Virus record (IMG/VR): IMGVR_UViG_3300042507_005041
Location: 1 to 64,000 of that record
Reading direction: 5' to 3' (one strand)
From: a virus
Length of the DNA: 64,000 nt
Positions 7,639 to 16,553 of the stretch are shown here, piece after piece (the stretch's first letter is position 1; each line of letters starts with the position of its first letter). The notes beneath the pieces were generated by a model. That model saw only the letters and a program-made list of their open reading frames with translations, made no database searches and was not told where the DNA came from. A program made the translations under genes and the position numbers.

Positions 7639-8645
7639 TCTCTCCAGAGCCACTGTGGATTTTTCTTAGTCCACTCTACTGTAAGCTCTAATGATTTTTC
7701 TAATGGAACTGGTGCAATCCAACCAGCATCTGCAAGCTTCTTTCCATCAAGAGCATAACGAAGATCATGTCCTGGTCTCGTAGTGTGGAAGTCTTCAAAG
7801 ACAAACTTGAGTTCCTTGCCCCAGTACTTAGCTACTAGTTCTGCCATCTCAAGATTATTAATCTCTCTTTCGCCAACAACATGATACTTGTCTGGACGAT
7901 CTGCATTTGGATAGTCTGTTGCAGGAAGATTCTTCAAGATGAATACTAAAGCATCAGCTTGGTTTCTTGCGTGCAAATAGAATCTTGATCCAATGTTTTC
8001 AGGCGTGCCGTGAATAGTCATTGCGATATCTTTTTCAAGACAATACATAATCTTTGGAATAAACTTCTCAGGATCTTGACGCTCACCAATAATGTTCATT
8101 GTGTTAGTAATGATTACTGGCACACCAAATGTACGCCAGTAAGAGATACATGCAGCCTCTTGTGCAGCTTTTGATCCAGAGTATGGATTAGATGGAAGGA
8201 TGGTGTCCCATTCCTTGTGAGCATATCCAGCTGGTGCTGGACCATAAACTTCATCTGTTGAAACATGAAGGAAGACTTCTGGTTGAATCTTGCGTGCAAG
8301 CTCAAGCATATTGACAACAAGCGCTACGTTGTTCATTATAAATGGAGCTGGATCCGTAATAGATCTATCAACATGTGAATCGGACGCCATAGAAATAATA
8401 TAATCAATGTGTCCAATGTCTTTAATCATAACATCAGAGAAAGGTACAGTCAGATCATGTGTCACAAGTTGAACACGATGTCTGTTAGCTTCCCATGATC
8501 CGATGGAAGTAATTCTATCTGTCACTCCACGATGACGGAATGAATCGGTAATTACCACATCCCAATCAGTCGTCTTGAAGATATGCTCCAATGTATGATG
8601 GCCAACAAAACCGCCAGCACCTGTAAGCAATACTCTTTTTGTCAT
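7635..8645 (-). CDS. dTDP-glucose 4,6-dehydratase-like NAD-dependent sugar dehydratase/epimerase
   Basis: 336 residues, full length for the RmlB/extended SDR family. GAGGFVG (residues 9-15) is the NAD-binding loop, STDEVYG holds the catalytic Ser/Asp/Glu region, and YSGSK the YxxxK pair. Known enzymes make dTDP-4-keto-6-deoxyglucose; here the product may feed glycosylation of virion or host-surface components. No other sugar-nucleotide gene is nearby except the sulfation-type pair at 12-13.6 kb. AAAGGAAAT lies upstream of ATG 8645. Confidence 0.85.
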   Translation of the reverse strand: MTKRVLLTGAGGFVGHHTLEHIFKTTDWDVVITDSFRHRGVTDRITSIGSWEANRHRVQLVTHDLTVPFSDVMIKDIGHIDYIISMASDSHVDRSITDPAPFIMNNVALVVNMLELARKIQPEVFLHVSTDEVYGPAPAGYAHKEWDTILPSNPYSGSKAAQEAACISYWRTFGVPVIITNTMNIIGERQDPEKFIPKIMYCLEKDIAMTIHGTPENIGSRFYLHARNQADALVFILKNLPATDYPNADRPDKYHVVGEREINNLEMAELVAKYWGKELKFVFEDFHTTRPGHDLRYALDGKKLADAGWIAPVPLEKSLELTVEWTKKNPQWLWRD

Positions 8646-8670
8646 TTTATTTCCTTTGTGTTTTTTAATT

Positions 8671-8746
<76 letters not shown>

Positions 8747-8878
8747 ATATTTGTTACTAATATATTATGGATATATTAAATATAATTTTGTTTTTAATTG
8801 GATTAATGCGAAGGTGGAGGGTTTACTGGACCCTGTTGACGGACCCAGCAAAATTAATCCCTGTCATCTAGATTAAAT

Positions 8879-9082
8879 TCAACTAATTTTAATGGAAGAC
8901 GAAAAATCATTTACGACATTCATTACATCATCCATTGTATCAGGGAACTGTCTATTAGTGTAGCAATATATATCACTTAATGCGTCAGTTAGGCGAAGCG
9001 CAGCGGTGTGAAGTTTAGCATGTGGCAGGTTAGTCTTCAATAGGGCTGAATAAAACTTATTATATGTCTCTGTATAGTTCAT
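8879..9082 (-). CDS. Small hypothetical protein, paralog of 46572-46769
   Basis: 67 residues. The pattern MNYTxxYxxxYxxLxxTxxxHxxLHxxxLRxxDAL is shared with the protein at 46572-46769, so the two are duplicates. Predicted all-helical, no domain recognised. An extended -10 promoter lies about 45 bases upstream. Confidence 0.6.
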   Translation of the reverse strand: MNYTETYNKFYSALLKTNLPHAKLHTAALRLTDALSDIYCYTNRQFPDTMDDVMNVVNDFSSSIKIS

Positions 9083-9126
9083 GTATTTGTTCCTTAATTT
9101 TCGGCACTTTAGAGTCTAGGGCATAG

Positions 9127-9135
9127 ATTATATCA
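9127..9135 (-). promoter_or_regulatory. Extended -10 promoter (TGATATAAT)
   Basis: Reading the minus strand, TGATATAAT is a consensus extended -10 element with no convincing -35. It is placed to transcribe the small gene starting at 9082. Confidence 0.5.
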
Positions 9136-9194
9136 TAAAAATATCAATCATCCTCGGTACTATTATTTAATAAGAAACTTTTTTGGAGAACTTT

Positions 9195-10124
9195 ATGGCA
9201 ACTTTTAGAGGTGTATCGGCAGGCGTATTAGCAGGTGGCAGCATAGGTGCCATGGGCTATGGGTATACTAAAACAACTCAGGGCGGATATGAAGGCATGT
9301 CCAGAGGAATCGGAGCAGGAGTTGTTGGTGCTGGCATCGGGGTTGGCGCTTTTAAAGTTGCTCGTGGTAGTGGGAAGGCTTTATCTGATGCCGAAGTTGC
9401 AAGACGTGGAGCGACTGCTATAGAAAAAAGTAGTCGTAGATTTAAAAAAGGCGGTCTTGGACTTGGCGCAATTGGAATTGGTGGAGCAGCCTATAGTGCC
9501 CACCAGTTTCAACAAGGCGACTATGGTCAAGCTGCACTAGGGGCCGGAGTATCAATGGCTGGCATTGCTGGAGCATCTGGAATGCTGGGAGCTATGTCTA
9601 GGGGAAATAAAGTTTCCGGTGCAATTCGTCAAAGTCTAGACGCTGCAGACAAAGCTATGGAAGGGTCAAAAAAACTTGCAAATAGAGCAGATGCATTTAG
9701 AAAGCCAAGAAACTTTGGCTACGGAACAGTCGCAGCCGGTGCGTTAACAATGGCAGGAGGCATTCAGCAGGGTTCTATGGGAGCTACAGCTGTAGGAGCT
9801 GGAATCCTGGCAGTTGGTGGAGGCATAGCTGCAATAGGTAGATCTGGCGTAAGTAGAAACATGGCCAAGTCTGAAAGCCTTAAAAGATCTGCAACAAGAT
9901 TAGAAAGAGGAGCTGCTGGAGTTGCCAGAACAGCAGAGAGATATGGAACACGAACAGCAGGAAGATCAGCATCCAACTTAAGGGGCACTACAGATAGAGT
10001 TTTGTCGGAAAGTGTTACAGCACTGAGAAAAACCAGTAGGAGAACTGGATATGGTGCAGCTGGAGTTGCAGCTCTTGGTATTGGATCTGCAGCAGTGTTG
10101 GCCCATCAAGCAGGAATATTTTAA
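9195..10124 (+). CDS. Gly/Ala-rich membrane-associated protein
   Basis: 310 residues from ATG 9195, with GGAG about 8 bases upstream. Repeated hydrophobic Gly/Ala stretches alternate with basic helical linkers (for example GVVGAGIGVGAFKVARGSGK). This is like a Gly-zipper membrane or membrane-penetrating virion protein. The same style returns at 11663. It is the upstream partner of the HExxH protein (12-base gap). No family recognised. Confidence 0.6.
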   Translation: MATFRGVSAGVLAGGSIGAMGYGYTKTTQGGYEGMSRGIGAGVVGAGIGVGAFKVARGSGKALSDAEVARRGATAIEKSSRRFKKGGLGLGAIGIGGAAYSAHQFQQGDYGQAALGAGVSMAGIAGASGMLGAMSRGNKVSGAIRQSLDAADKAMEGSKKLANRADAFRKPRNFGYGTVAAGALTMAGGIQQGSMGATAVGAGILAVGGGIAAIGRSGVSRNMAKSESLKRSATRLERGAAGVARTAERYGTRTAGRSASNLRGTTDRVLSESVTALRKTSRRTGYGAAGVAALGIGSAAVLAHQAGIF

Positions 10125-10135
10125 AAGTTAAAATT

Positions 10136-11579
10136 ATGGATCCTTCAGGTTTTGATAGCGGAAATTTAAAATGGGCAGAAGACCTTGCGCCAAGGACTCA
10201 AAGTGTAGACTCATTTGTTAGACTTGGAGCTTCAGCTGATACACCAGAAGTTCGTCCATTAGTAGCTCAAGTAGCAGATCTTTTTAAGAAAATAGATATT
10301 GGATCTAGAGAGTTTTCAATCGAAGCACCAGATATATCTGATCCTTCAAAATTAGTTCAACTTGGTCGCACTGTTAGGGGTCAAGATGTAGTTAGAAGAA
10401 CAGCTGTGGCCATAGTTGATCCAGCTGCATATACTGCTGCAACTGGAGATAGTTGGGGAGAAACAACAATAGGATTCTTTAGACCGGACCTAGATCCCGG
10501 CTCAAAATCGCATGCGAATATGATGGCGTTTTTAAAAAATGAAGGCATAGCTTTTGATAGTCCTGATGAAATAGATAATTTCATTTTCATGAGCGGTCCA
10601 ATGGTAAAACGTAGGGGAGCAGAAAATACATTTTTAGATATTGGACATGAAGTAACACACGCTGTATTTGATATGGCTGAAGCAAATGAAGAAGGAAAGT
10701 TAGCTCAAGAAGCTCTCTCTCAAAGAGAATCAATGTTAAGGGGACTTACAAAAGAAATAGACGATGCAAGCGTTCCTCTTGGAGATAAATATGGCGTTAT
10801 TACACACGATACTCCTGAAGTTGTAGATCTACATAAAGCATCAGCAAGAAGAACTATTGCTTATGCTCAAGAAGAAGTTACTGCGCAAACTGGAGCTTTA
10901 GAATTTGGTAGAATAGCTGGATTGAGTAATAAAATTGCGTCAGATAGAACCCTAGGACTTACTGGGTATAGTCGTCCAGATGCTTTTGAAGGTTATGTTT
11001 CTCGATTCAGTTCACCTGGATTTGGTCCAATAGAAGGACTGATGAATAGAGGCTACCTATTGCCAGAAGGATCAGGTGGAATCAAATATACTATAGAACA
11101 AGTAGGAAAAGCAAGACAAGAATGGTTTTATAGAATGCAAGACCTGGGTGCAGCGGTCTATTCTGCGGGTATGCAGCAGGCTGGAATTCCAGAAGGAATG
11201 TACGAAGCAATAGATTCTATGATTCTTAATGCAGAAGTAGCTGGATCTCCAGGGTTAATGTCATCAGTTCAAAAGTTTAAAGGTCCTAAGCGGAATGGGC
11301 ATAATGAGAAATGTTGGAGCAACTGTAGGTGGACCAAGAAGAGTATTACGAATTAGTGATCCAGTTGTTGGGGCAGTAGATTCTCAACCCGCTGCCAGAA
11401 TGGCTATGGCTGCTACTGTTCAATCAAGTGGAGAAAAAGCAGTTAAAGCTACTGCTAGTTCAGTGGGAGCAATGCCTCCTACTATGCGTCAAAGAGTAGG
11501 TGTGATGTCTAGAAAAACCTTAGATGGAGTTTTAAATGCAGGCGAAACTGCTATGAAAGTCCTTAGAGGGATTACCTGA
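10136..11579 (+). CDS. Second HExxH metallopeptidase-like protein, read through a +1 shift at CGGA (11291-11294)
   Basis: ATG 10136. GHEVTHAVFD at residues 170-179 gives H171-E172-x-x-H175. Frame 0 ends at 11354 with a poor tail; the +1 frame continues from 11295 (MGIMRNVGATVGGPRR ...) to 11579. The +1 frame is closed at 11256, so the shift lies in 11259-11353; the single CGG in the gene (11291) lies there. Decoding CGGA as one Gly gives about 480 residues. The C-terminal Ala/Ser-rich helical tail resembles that of 5884-7638, so the two may be distant relatives. Error in the sequence is the alternative. Confidence 0.6.
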
Positions 11580-11662
11580 TTTTCGGTGATTTAGAGATCT
11601 AGGTTTAAAAAAAAGCCTAATAAGCTTACTATATATAATAGTTTAATATACAAGGAAAACGT

Positions 11663-11995
11663 ATGGCGCTGTCAAGAATGGACAAAAAACTGGCAGGTCT
11701 GGGCGGAACAATGCTTGTTGGTGGATTGGCAACTAATCAAACAGTTGGAAAAAATAACTCACCAGTTGGCTATGCAGGAAGTGCTGCGTCCATAGGTGGC
11801 ACTACAACTTTAGGTCTTGTAGGAGCTGGAGAACTTATGGAGCACATAGGTCTAGGCAGTAGAGTGCAGATGAGAAAGTATGGACAAGACGCAATGCACG
11901 TTGGAAGAAATATAATGTCATCTGCTAGAAGAGCAGCACCAGGAATGAAGCTTCTTGCTGGCAGGATAGCTCAAGGAGCTAACAAGGTTATATAA
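11663..11995 (+). CDS. Small Gly-rich protein
   Basis: 110 residues. AAGGAAAAC precedes ATG 11663. The N-terminal half is Gly/Ala-rich and hydrophobic, the C-terminal half basic and helical (ARRAAPGMKLLAGRIAQG). Same style as 9195-10124; probably a virion or membrane component. No family recognised. Confidence 0.55.
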   Translation: MALSRMDKKLAGLGGTMLVGGLATNQTVGKNNSPVGYAGSAASIGGTTTLGLVGAGELMEHIGLGSRVQMRKYGQDAMHVGRNIMSSARRAAPGMKLLAGRIAQGANKVI

Positions 11996-12074
11996 TTTTT
12001 TGAAATTGAAATGTTTTTTCAAAAAGGGAATTGGGCCTGAAAATTTTTTTCCAATTTTACCCTATATAGCTTTT
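11996..12074. terminator. Possible bidirectional terminator between convergent genes
   Basis: AT-rich 79-base gap between convergent genes. GAATTGG and CCAATTT can pair around a T-rich loop, with T runs on either side. The stem is weak. Confidence 0.3.
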
Positions 12075-12827
12075 TTAAATTGATTCCATTTTTGATCTTA
12101 TCTCAGTAGCAGAGATTGCCTCTATATCAGAAGATAATTCAACTTTTTCTATTTTATAACCAACGTCTCTTCCATAAACAATATTAGTTATATTTGGAAA
12201 CTGAACAACAAAAGGATTTTCTTCTTTTTCTTCAATAAAATTTTTTACTTGAGAATAGGAGAAAGGATCTTTTTCAGAAGTATTGTGAGTAGTTCTTACT
12301 CCAACAACAACTTGTTTTGTTTTTTTGTGGGCCTCTTGCTTTAAAGCTGCATGACCGTCATGCCAAGGCTGATATCTTCCGAGAAGTAGAGTAGTTGGCT
12401 TTGTCCAGTCAAAAAGTTTAAAAGCAGAAATGGCCAATTCAACTTCTTGTTCGACGGTAAGATTAGGCTTTATTCTGAGATCATATTCAGTGGGGTCTTG
12501 CCAAATAGAATTGGTGTTTTCATATCTGCTTGTTTGAATTCTGTCAACCCAAATGGTTTTATCAGCACTACCAAAAGCATTTCTGGTTTCTTCTGTAGGA
12601 CAAATAAAGTCTACAATTACGTTTTGACCTTGGTCATTTAAAAGTCGTGAAACAGCACCCATTCTACGAGCTTGTTCTATTCTGTCCTCATTGGTGAAAC
12701 CTAAATCAGAGCTAAGGTCTTTTCTTACAGCATCAGCATTAATATGTATAAAGTTAACCTTAGAAGCTAATAACTCTGATAAAGCTGTTTTTCCAGCGCC
12801 GGGTAATCCTAAAACTAGTATTATCAT
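12075..12827 (-). CDS. APS-kinase-like domain fused to a nucleotidyltransferase (PAPS-synthase-like or NadM-like fusion)
   Basis: 250 residues. Residues 1-130 are a P-loop kinase of the adenylylsulfate kinase type: GLPGAGKT Walker A, then INADAVRKDLSSDLGF and a conserved IVDFICPTEETR region. Residues 145-250 are a HIGH-superfamily nucleotidyltransferase with LLLGRYQPWHDGH, closest in style to NMN adenylyltransferases. The domain order copies PAPS synthases (APS kinase then nucleotidyltransferase). It overlaps the sulfotransferase-like gene start by 4 bases (ATGA), which supports a sulfate-activation role. NAD salvage is the alternative. Confidence 0.7.
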   Translation of the reverse strand: MIILVLGLPGAGKTALSELLASKVNFIHINADAVRKDLSSDLGFTNEDRIEQARRMGAVSRLLNDQGQNVIVDFICPTEETRNAFGSADKTIWVDRIQTSRYENTNSIWQDPTEYDLRIKPNLTVEQEVELAISAFKLFDWTKPTTLLLGRYQPWHDGHAALKQEAHKKTKQVVVGVRTTHNTSEKDPFSYSQVKNFIEEKEENPFVVQFPNITNIVYGRDVGYKIEKVELSSDIEAISATEIRSKMESI

Positions 12828-13576
12828 AAAATGAACCTATCTTTGTTGGTAGTAGATAAATGTAAAACTCTATTATAAGACTCATAAGCTAATTTTACTA
12901 CATCATTAAACCTAGAAGTCATAAGATAGTCTTGCATTTTGATGTCACGACTAGAATGAGGTTCTACCTCGTAAGCATCTACATGTTCTGTAATGGGAAA
13001 AATTTTAGATATAGACTTTGTTAAAGAATTATTTTTATCGCCAGCAATAGAATCAAATGGAACAACAAAAATATCATGAATATTATTATATATAAAGTCT
13101 GTCATTCTAATATAAAATAAAAAACATTTTTCTATATAAAGATAATCATCATCTGTATATATTAAATGATTTAAAACATTTAGAATTCTATTTTGATTAG
13201 TATGTTTAATAAATTCTGATATATAAGAACTAACAGACTTTAGGGGATCTCTAAAAGTAGAGAATACAAAATGGTCATCAGAAAATATAAAATTTTTGTC
13301 ATTGATCGCTTCTTTGAATGCAACTTCTTTATGACACAGAGGAAAAGGCATAGCTACTTCTGGAAAAGCTAATAAAATTTTTCTTCTAAGATATCTATTA
13401 CCTTGTCTTGGAAAACCATCAACAGTAACTTTAAAGGAGCCTTGTTCTCTAACTTGAAAAGTTATATTGTCTACATAAAGATCATCAGTAGTTTCAATCC
13501 ATAAGTTATCGGTTTTAGACCATCCACCTGAATCAGGTGGGAGAAAAGCTTTTGTCATTTCAAAACTATCAACCAT
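12824..13576 (-). CDS. Sulfotransferase-like protein
   Basis: 250 residues. VDGFPRQGNRYLRR matches the 5'-phosphosulfate loop of PAPS-dependent sulfotransferases (GxPRSGTT-like), and FSTFRDPLKSVSSYI matches the 3'-phosphate loop (FRDP..S..S). A conserved HK pair lies between. Such enzymes move sulfate from PAPS to a hydroxyl of a sugar, lipid or small molecule. The overlapping neighbour could supply PAPS. Acceptor unknown. Confidence 0.65.
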   Translation of the reverse strand: MVDSFEMTKAFLPPDSGGWSKTDNLWIETTDDLYVDNITFQVREQGSFKVTVDGFPRQGNRYLRRKILLAFPEVAMPFPLCHKEVAFKEAINDKNFIFSDDHFVFSTFRDPLKSVSSYISEFIKHTNQNRILNVLNHLIYTDDDYLYIEKCFLFYIRMTDFIYNNIHDIFVVPFDSIAGDKNNSLTKSISKIFPITEHVDAYEVEPHSSRDIKMQDYLMTSRFNDVVKLAYESYNRVLHLSTTNKDRFIL

Positions 13577-13586
13577 TTAATTACTT

Positions 13587-13799
13587 TTATTCTTCTATCA
13601 CTCTAACAGAGTTGGTGTCTAAGTTAGACCACTTGTATTCTCTGTGGCTTTCAGCGGACCACTCAGCCCATTGTTTTGTTGGCCAGGTATTTAAAGTGTA
13701 TACCTTGTCTTTTAACATGGGCCATAAATTAGGATCCATGCCTTGACATGATTTATACTTTTGTTCGTCTAAGTTGGCAACTACTTTATACTTACTCAT
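13587..13799 (-). CDS. Hypothetical protein
   Basis: 70 residues, Trp-rich (WPMLKDKVYTLNTWPTKQW). Start overlaps the end of the next upstream gene by 4 bases (ATGA). No family recognised. Confidence 0.55.
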   Translation of the reverse strand: MSKYKVVANLDEQKYKSCQGMDPNLWPMLKDKVYTLNTWPTKQWAEWSAESHREYKWSNLDTNSVRVIEE

Positions 13800-13996
13800 G
13801 GTTTAGGTATGCTCTTTATTGTGTGTAAAATAAACTCTTCAACAGTAATATTTTGATATTTTGCTGCTAATTTTATTTGAAGAAATTCTTTATCTGTAAA
13901 TTTAACAGTACAAAACTTTTTATTATTTGATTCAAGTCTAAGAATAACTTTGTGTTTTTTGCAATTTTTAAATCTAGCTAAAATACTCATCTTCAT
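13796..13996 (-). CDS. Small ribbon-helix-helix-like protein
   Basis: 66 residues. The C-terminal part FTDKEFLQIKLAAKYQNITV resembles an RHH/CopG DNA-binding fold (strand then two helices). Overlaps both neighbours. Assignment is by pattern only. Confidence 0.45.
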   Translation of the reverse strand: MKMSILARFKNCKKHKVILRLESNNKKFCTVKFTDKEFLQIKLAAKYQNITVEEFILHTIKSIPKP

Positions 13997-14156
13997 TTTC
14001 TACAACTTCAAAACAATCATCACAATACCATAATTTGTACATTTTGTTGACAGTAATCAAATCTGTATATCCACCTTGATCTTCATCAAACAAAGCTTTA
14101 CAGTTATTGCAGAAGTCATTGTGAAACTCTTCTGTTTTATTTTCTATTTCAACCAT
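13974..14156 (-). CDS. Small zinc-ribbon protein
   Basis: 60 residues. FCNNCKALF and WYCDDCFEV form a two-knuckle CxxC...CxxC ribbon. Overlaps both neighbours in the operon. Function unknown. Confidence 0.6.
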   Translation of the reverse strand: MVEIENKTEEFHNDFCNNCKALFDEDQGGYTDLITVNKMYKLWYCDDCFEVVENEDEYFS

Positions 14157-14379
14157 ATTTAATTACTTCAATTCTTTCTGGAAGTATAGCTACGTTATTT
14201 TTTTGTCTGTCTTCATAAGATAGAATATAAAACTCAGTATTTATGTCATAAAACAAAGAATCAAAAGATATAGAAGCTCCGTCTTTTAAAATTGCAATTC
14301 CTTTTGTAGAATGAGAATTAATAGATGGATGATCATAAGAGTCTACAATGATTAGAGGCATTAGTTTTTTGTTCTCCAA
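14149..14379 (-). CDS. Hypothetical protein
   Basis: 76 residues, mixed beta pattern, no motif recognised. Its start overlaps the end of the upstream gene by 19 bases, and its own stop overlaps the zinc-ribbon gene. Confidence 0.5.
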   Translation of the reverse strand: MENKKLMPLIIVDSYDHPSINSHSTKGIAILKDGASISFDSLFYDINTEFYILSYEDRQKNNVAILPERIEVIKYG

Positions 14380-14753
14380 ATATCAGAAGAAGTATAGTTA
14401 TAAGACTCTTTACGAGCAACAATCAACTTTTTAAGAGCTCCATAAAGTACAGGCCATTTATTGGACAACTCTCGCATAATGTAATCGTGATGTTCTGGGT
14501 GCTTACCTTTATCTGTTAAAGCATCATATATCGCATCAATTGCAACTTTTTCATCATAAGGAATATGAGACATTCTATAGTTCTTATTCTGATAAATAGA
14601 TGTAATCTTTACATTAGGATTACCAGGGTTAGAGGTTACAGTATTTGGAAGTGGAATGTTTGGTTTTATCTCTTCTTTGATAGGAGATAAGCTTTTGCTA
14701 AGATTGGTTATCGCAATTGCGATGTTATTTAAAGCTCTAGCTATTGCTTTCAT
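14361..14753 (-). CDS. Hypothetical protein
   Basis: 130 residues from ATG 14753 (MKAIARALN); a GTG at 14762 is an alternative start, closer to the AAAGGA that lies within the end of the previous gene. Helical N-terminus, Pro-rich linker, then DEKVAIDAIYDALTDKGKHP. No family recognised. Confidence 0.5.
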   Translation of the reverse strand: MKAIARALNNIAIAITNLSKSLSPIKEEIKPNIPLPNTVTSNPGNPNVKITSIYQNKNYRMSHIPYDEKVAIDAIYDALTDKGKHPEHHDYIMRELSNKWPVLYGALKKLIVARKESYNYTSSDIWRTKN

Positions 14754-14755
14754 TG

Positions 14756-14917
14756 TTACCACTGATCCTTTTCATTATCAATTTCTTCTTGTAATTCTCT
14801 GCGGGTTTTCTCATCATATGGAGAGCCCCATCCTTCTGCATAGGCGTCTTTCATTCTATCGTAAGAATCATCATCATCGCCTATTTCAAATCTTTGATTT
14901 TTAGGATTTAAACTCAT
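14756..14917 (-). CDS. Small acidic protein
   Basis: 53 residues: MSLNPKNQRFEIGDDDD then an amphipathic acidic helix. GGAAAA precedes the ATG. It sits between genes of the same strand with a 2-base gap to the next ATG. Function unknown. Confidence 0.5.
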   Translation of the reverse strand: MSLNPKNQRFEIGDDDDSYDRMKDAYAEGWGSPYDEKTRRELQEEIDNEKDQW

Positions 14918-14928
14918 CAAATTTTCCT

Positions 14929-15150
14929 TTATAAGTCTGCATTTGGATTTAATTTTTTTATGTAAAGAAACAAGTAATCTTGTAAGTTATCTAAAGCTTT
15001 AATAAAAGGTATCTGTTGACGAGAAAGCCATTTAATTAAATCAGCTTCTTCTTTACCATATTCATCAAGATAAGAAAAAGCTGCGTTATAAACACATTCA
15101 TCTTGAAGAGATTGGTATTGACGAGTGGTATAAATAATATTATCGTACAT
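14929..15150 (-). CDS. Hypothetical helical protein
   Basis: 73 residues, predicted helical (LIKWLSRQQIPFIKALDNLQ). Part of the run of small minus-strand genes. No family recognised. Confidence 0.5.
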   Translation of the reverse strand: MYDNIIYTTRQYQSLQDECVYNAAFSYLDEYGKEEADLIKWLSRQQIPFIKALDNLQDYLFLYIKKLNPNADL

Positions 15151-15160
15151 TAGAATTTAT

Positions 15161-15382
15161 TTACTCTTTAACCCAATTGTATTCTACATACTCTCGTATG
15201 TACATTTCTTCTTTTTCTTGTGCGGTATGAGCATTTTCGCTAATGTCGTTTCCTGCTTCAGCATATTCGTAAACCCATAATTTGTAATCATGGTAAGACA
15301 TCTCGTCCCACTGTTTTTCAGCTTCTTTACGAAGTCTTTTTAGCTGTACAGGTTCTGTGCAATCAAGATCATAAGTAAACAT
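15161..15382 (-). CDS. Hypothetical protein
   Basis: 73 residues, charged and helical (LKRLRKEAEKQWDEMSYHDY). Two bases separate it from the next upstream gene. No family recognised. Confidence 0.5.
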   Translation of the reverse strand: MFTYDLDCTEPVQLKRLRKEAEKQWDEMSYHDYKLWVYEYAEAGNDISENAHTAQEKEEMYIREYVEYNWVKE

Positions 15383-15384
15383 AA

Positions 15385-15585
15385 TTATACTTCTGTATCA
15401 AATTGTGGGGACATATTTTCGAATATTGCATCAAGTTGTTCAGGGGTAAGACCCTTGGCGTACTCGGTTGCAAAATAAATCCATTCACCATCTTCACGCA
15501 TTTTAATATCTACAAGACCAGCTTTATACATAAATTGCAAGTCTTGAATTACTTGTTGTTTTGCGGATTCTTCTTCATTTAACAT
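15385..15585 (-). CDS. Hypothetical protein
   Basis: 66 residues, acidic helical. Its start overlaps the end of the 59-residue gene at 15575-15754. No family recognised. Confidence 0.5.
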   Translation of the reverse strand: MLNEEESAKQQVIQDLQFMYKAGLVDIKMREDGEWIYFATEYAKGLTPEQLDAIFENMSPQFDTEV

Positions 15586-15754
15586 TGTTATTACCTGGAC
15601 AGTTTTCTATTAGTACGTGTAGATACTTGATGTGGTCTACTAATATTTTAATAGATTCACCATCGAGTACATAATTGGAATCAATGCCGTGAGACAAAAA
15701 AAGATTCCAATCATTATCTATGGAATATGTAGGTTCAATTTCACTTGGATTCAT
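15575..15754 (-). CDS. Small hypothetical protein
   Basis: 59 residues: MNPSEIEPTYSIDNDWNLFL then DGESIKILVDHIKYLHVLIE. It overlaps its neighbours at both ends (13 bases at 15741, 11 bases at 15585), as is normal in this operon. Function unknown. Confidence 0.5.
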   Translation of the reverse strand: MNPSEIEPTYSIDNDWNLFLSHGIDSNYVLDGESIKILVDHIKYLHVLIENCPGNNNVK

Positions 15755-16151
15755 AAGGTTTTCTCCACAAGGAAGGAGAATGTGCGTCCTCTATATCGAG
15801 CTTATGTTGCTCATTTTCATAAAGGCGAATCATATGAACACACGGATCTCCACCTTCTGCAAACTCATTATCCTCTTGTTCGGACAAAGGAAAAGCATCA
15901 TGAGTATAGCACAATGGTGGGCCACACCAATCGTTTTCTAAACCTATCTTAATCCATTTATCGAATGTATCAATCTGATTAGGTTGTATTTTATTTTCAA
16001 GATAACCAATATGAGTTATTAGTTCATTTAACTGAATAACAGCACGCTGCATTAAGACTCTAAAAACTGGTGTGTCTACGTAAATTTTTGTTAATTGATT
16101 TTCAATTTCGTTAATAGTGTTTTGTATTTTAACTATTGTTAGATCATTCAT
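15741..16151 (-). CDS. Hypothetical protein, probably from a leaderless mRNA
   Basis: 136 residues from ATG 16151 (MNDLTIVKIQN). The frame is open further upstream, but that extension lies inside the previous gene and the ATG sits 7 bases after a consensus extended -10 element. Helical N-terminus; then WCGPPLCYTHDAFPL and a conserved-looking acidic C-terminus. No family recognised. Confidence 0.6.
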   Translation of the reverse strand: MNDLTIVKIQNTINEIENQLTKIYVDTPVFRVLMQRAVIQLNELITHIGYLENKIQPNQIDTFDKWIKIGLENDWCGPPLCYTHDAFPLSEQEDNEFAEGGDPCVHMIRLYENEQHKLDIEDAHSPSLWRKPYESK

Positions 16152-16158
16152 AATAACT

Positions 16159-16167
16159 ATTATATCA
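16159..16167 (-). promoter_or_regulatory. Extended -10 promoter giving a leaderless start
   Basis: Minus strand TGATATAAT followed by 7 bases and then the ATG at 16151. A transcript starting the usual distance after TATAAT would begin at or next to the ATG itself, the leaderless arrangement common in Actinobacteria. No Shine-Dalgarno is visible. Confidence 0.5.
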
Positions 16168-16548
16168 GAAAGGTTCGTCTTGTTCGGATGGATCCCACTT
16201 TGTGCCTTCAAACAAAGAAGCTTGGTTTTTAGGAAATGGAAGTTTTCCCTGAGGATCATAAACATCGTCTAGATCGTGTGTTGTAACTTGAAACTGAAGA
16301 CTAACAGCTTTATTTGAAAGCTTTGAAGATAATTTTTTAATAGTTTTATCTAAATACTTTTGAAGTGCTTGTTTTTCAAATTCAGTTAAATTCAAAAAAA
16401 CCTCATTGACTTCACCCTTTTTTTGATTCAAGGTGGATATAGCTTCTTTAATTAAAGAGCTATTTTGAAGGTGGTTGTTAAAAGATTCAGAGTTATTCCG
16501 AACAGAAGGAACATAAGAATCTGGCATAGGCCATGTTGCGGAGATCAT
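16165..16548 (-). CDS. Hypothetical protein
   Basis: 127 residues with a helical middle (EFEKQALQKYLDKTIKKLSS) and an acidic end. It contains one in-frame CGGA (codon 17) read as a normal Arg triplet, because a +1 shift there would end the frame within about 15 codons. No family recognised. Confidence 0.5.
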   Translation of the reverse strand: MISATWPMPDSYVPSVRNNSESFNNHLQNSSLIKEAISTLNQKKGEVNEVFLNLTEFEKQALQKYLDKTIKKLSSKLSNKAVSLQFQVTTHDLDDVYDPQGKLPFPKNQASLFEGTKWDPSEQDEPF

Positions 16549-16553
16549 GTAAT

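Noticed and set aside
8759-8878. Plus-strand 34-codon frame after tRNA-Gly (MDILNIILFLIG...)
   Set aside because: No ribosome site and it runs into GGACCC repeats that look like a small hairpin.
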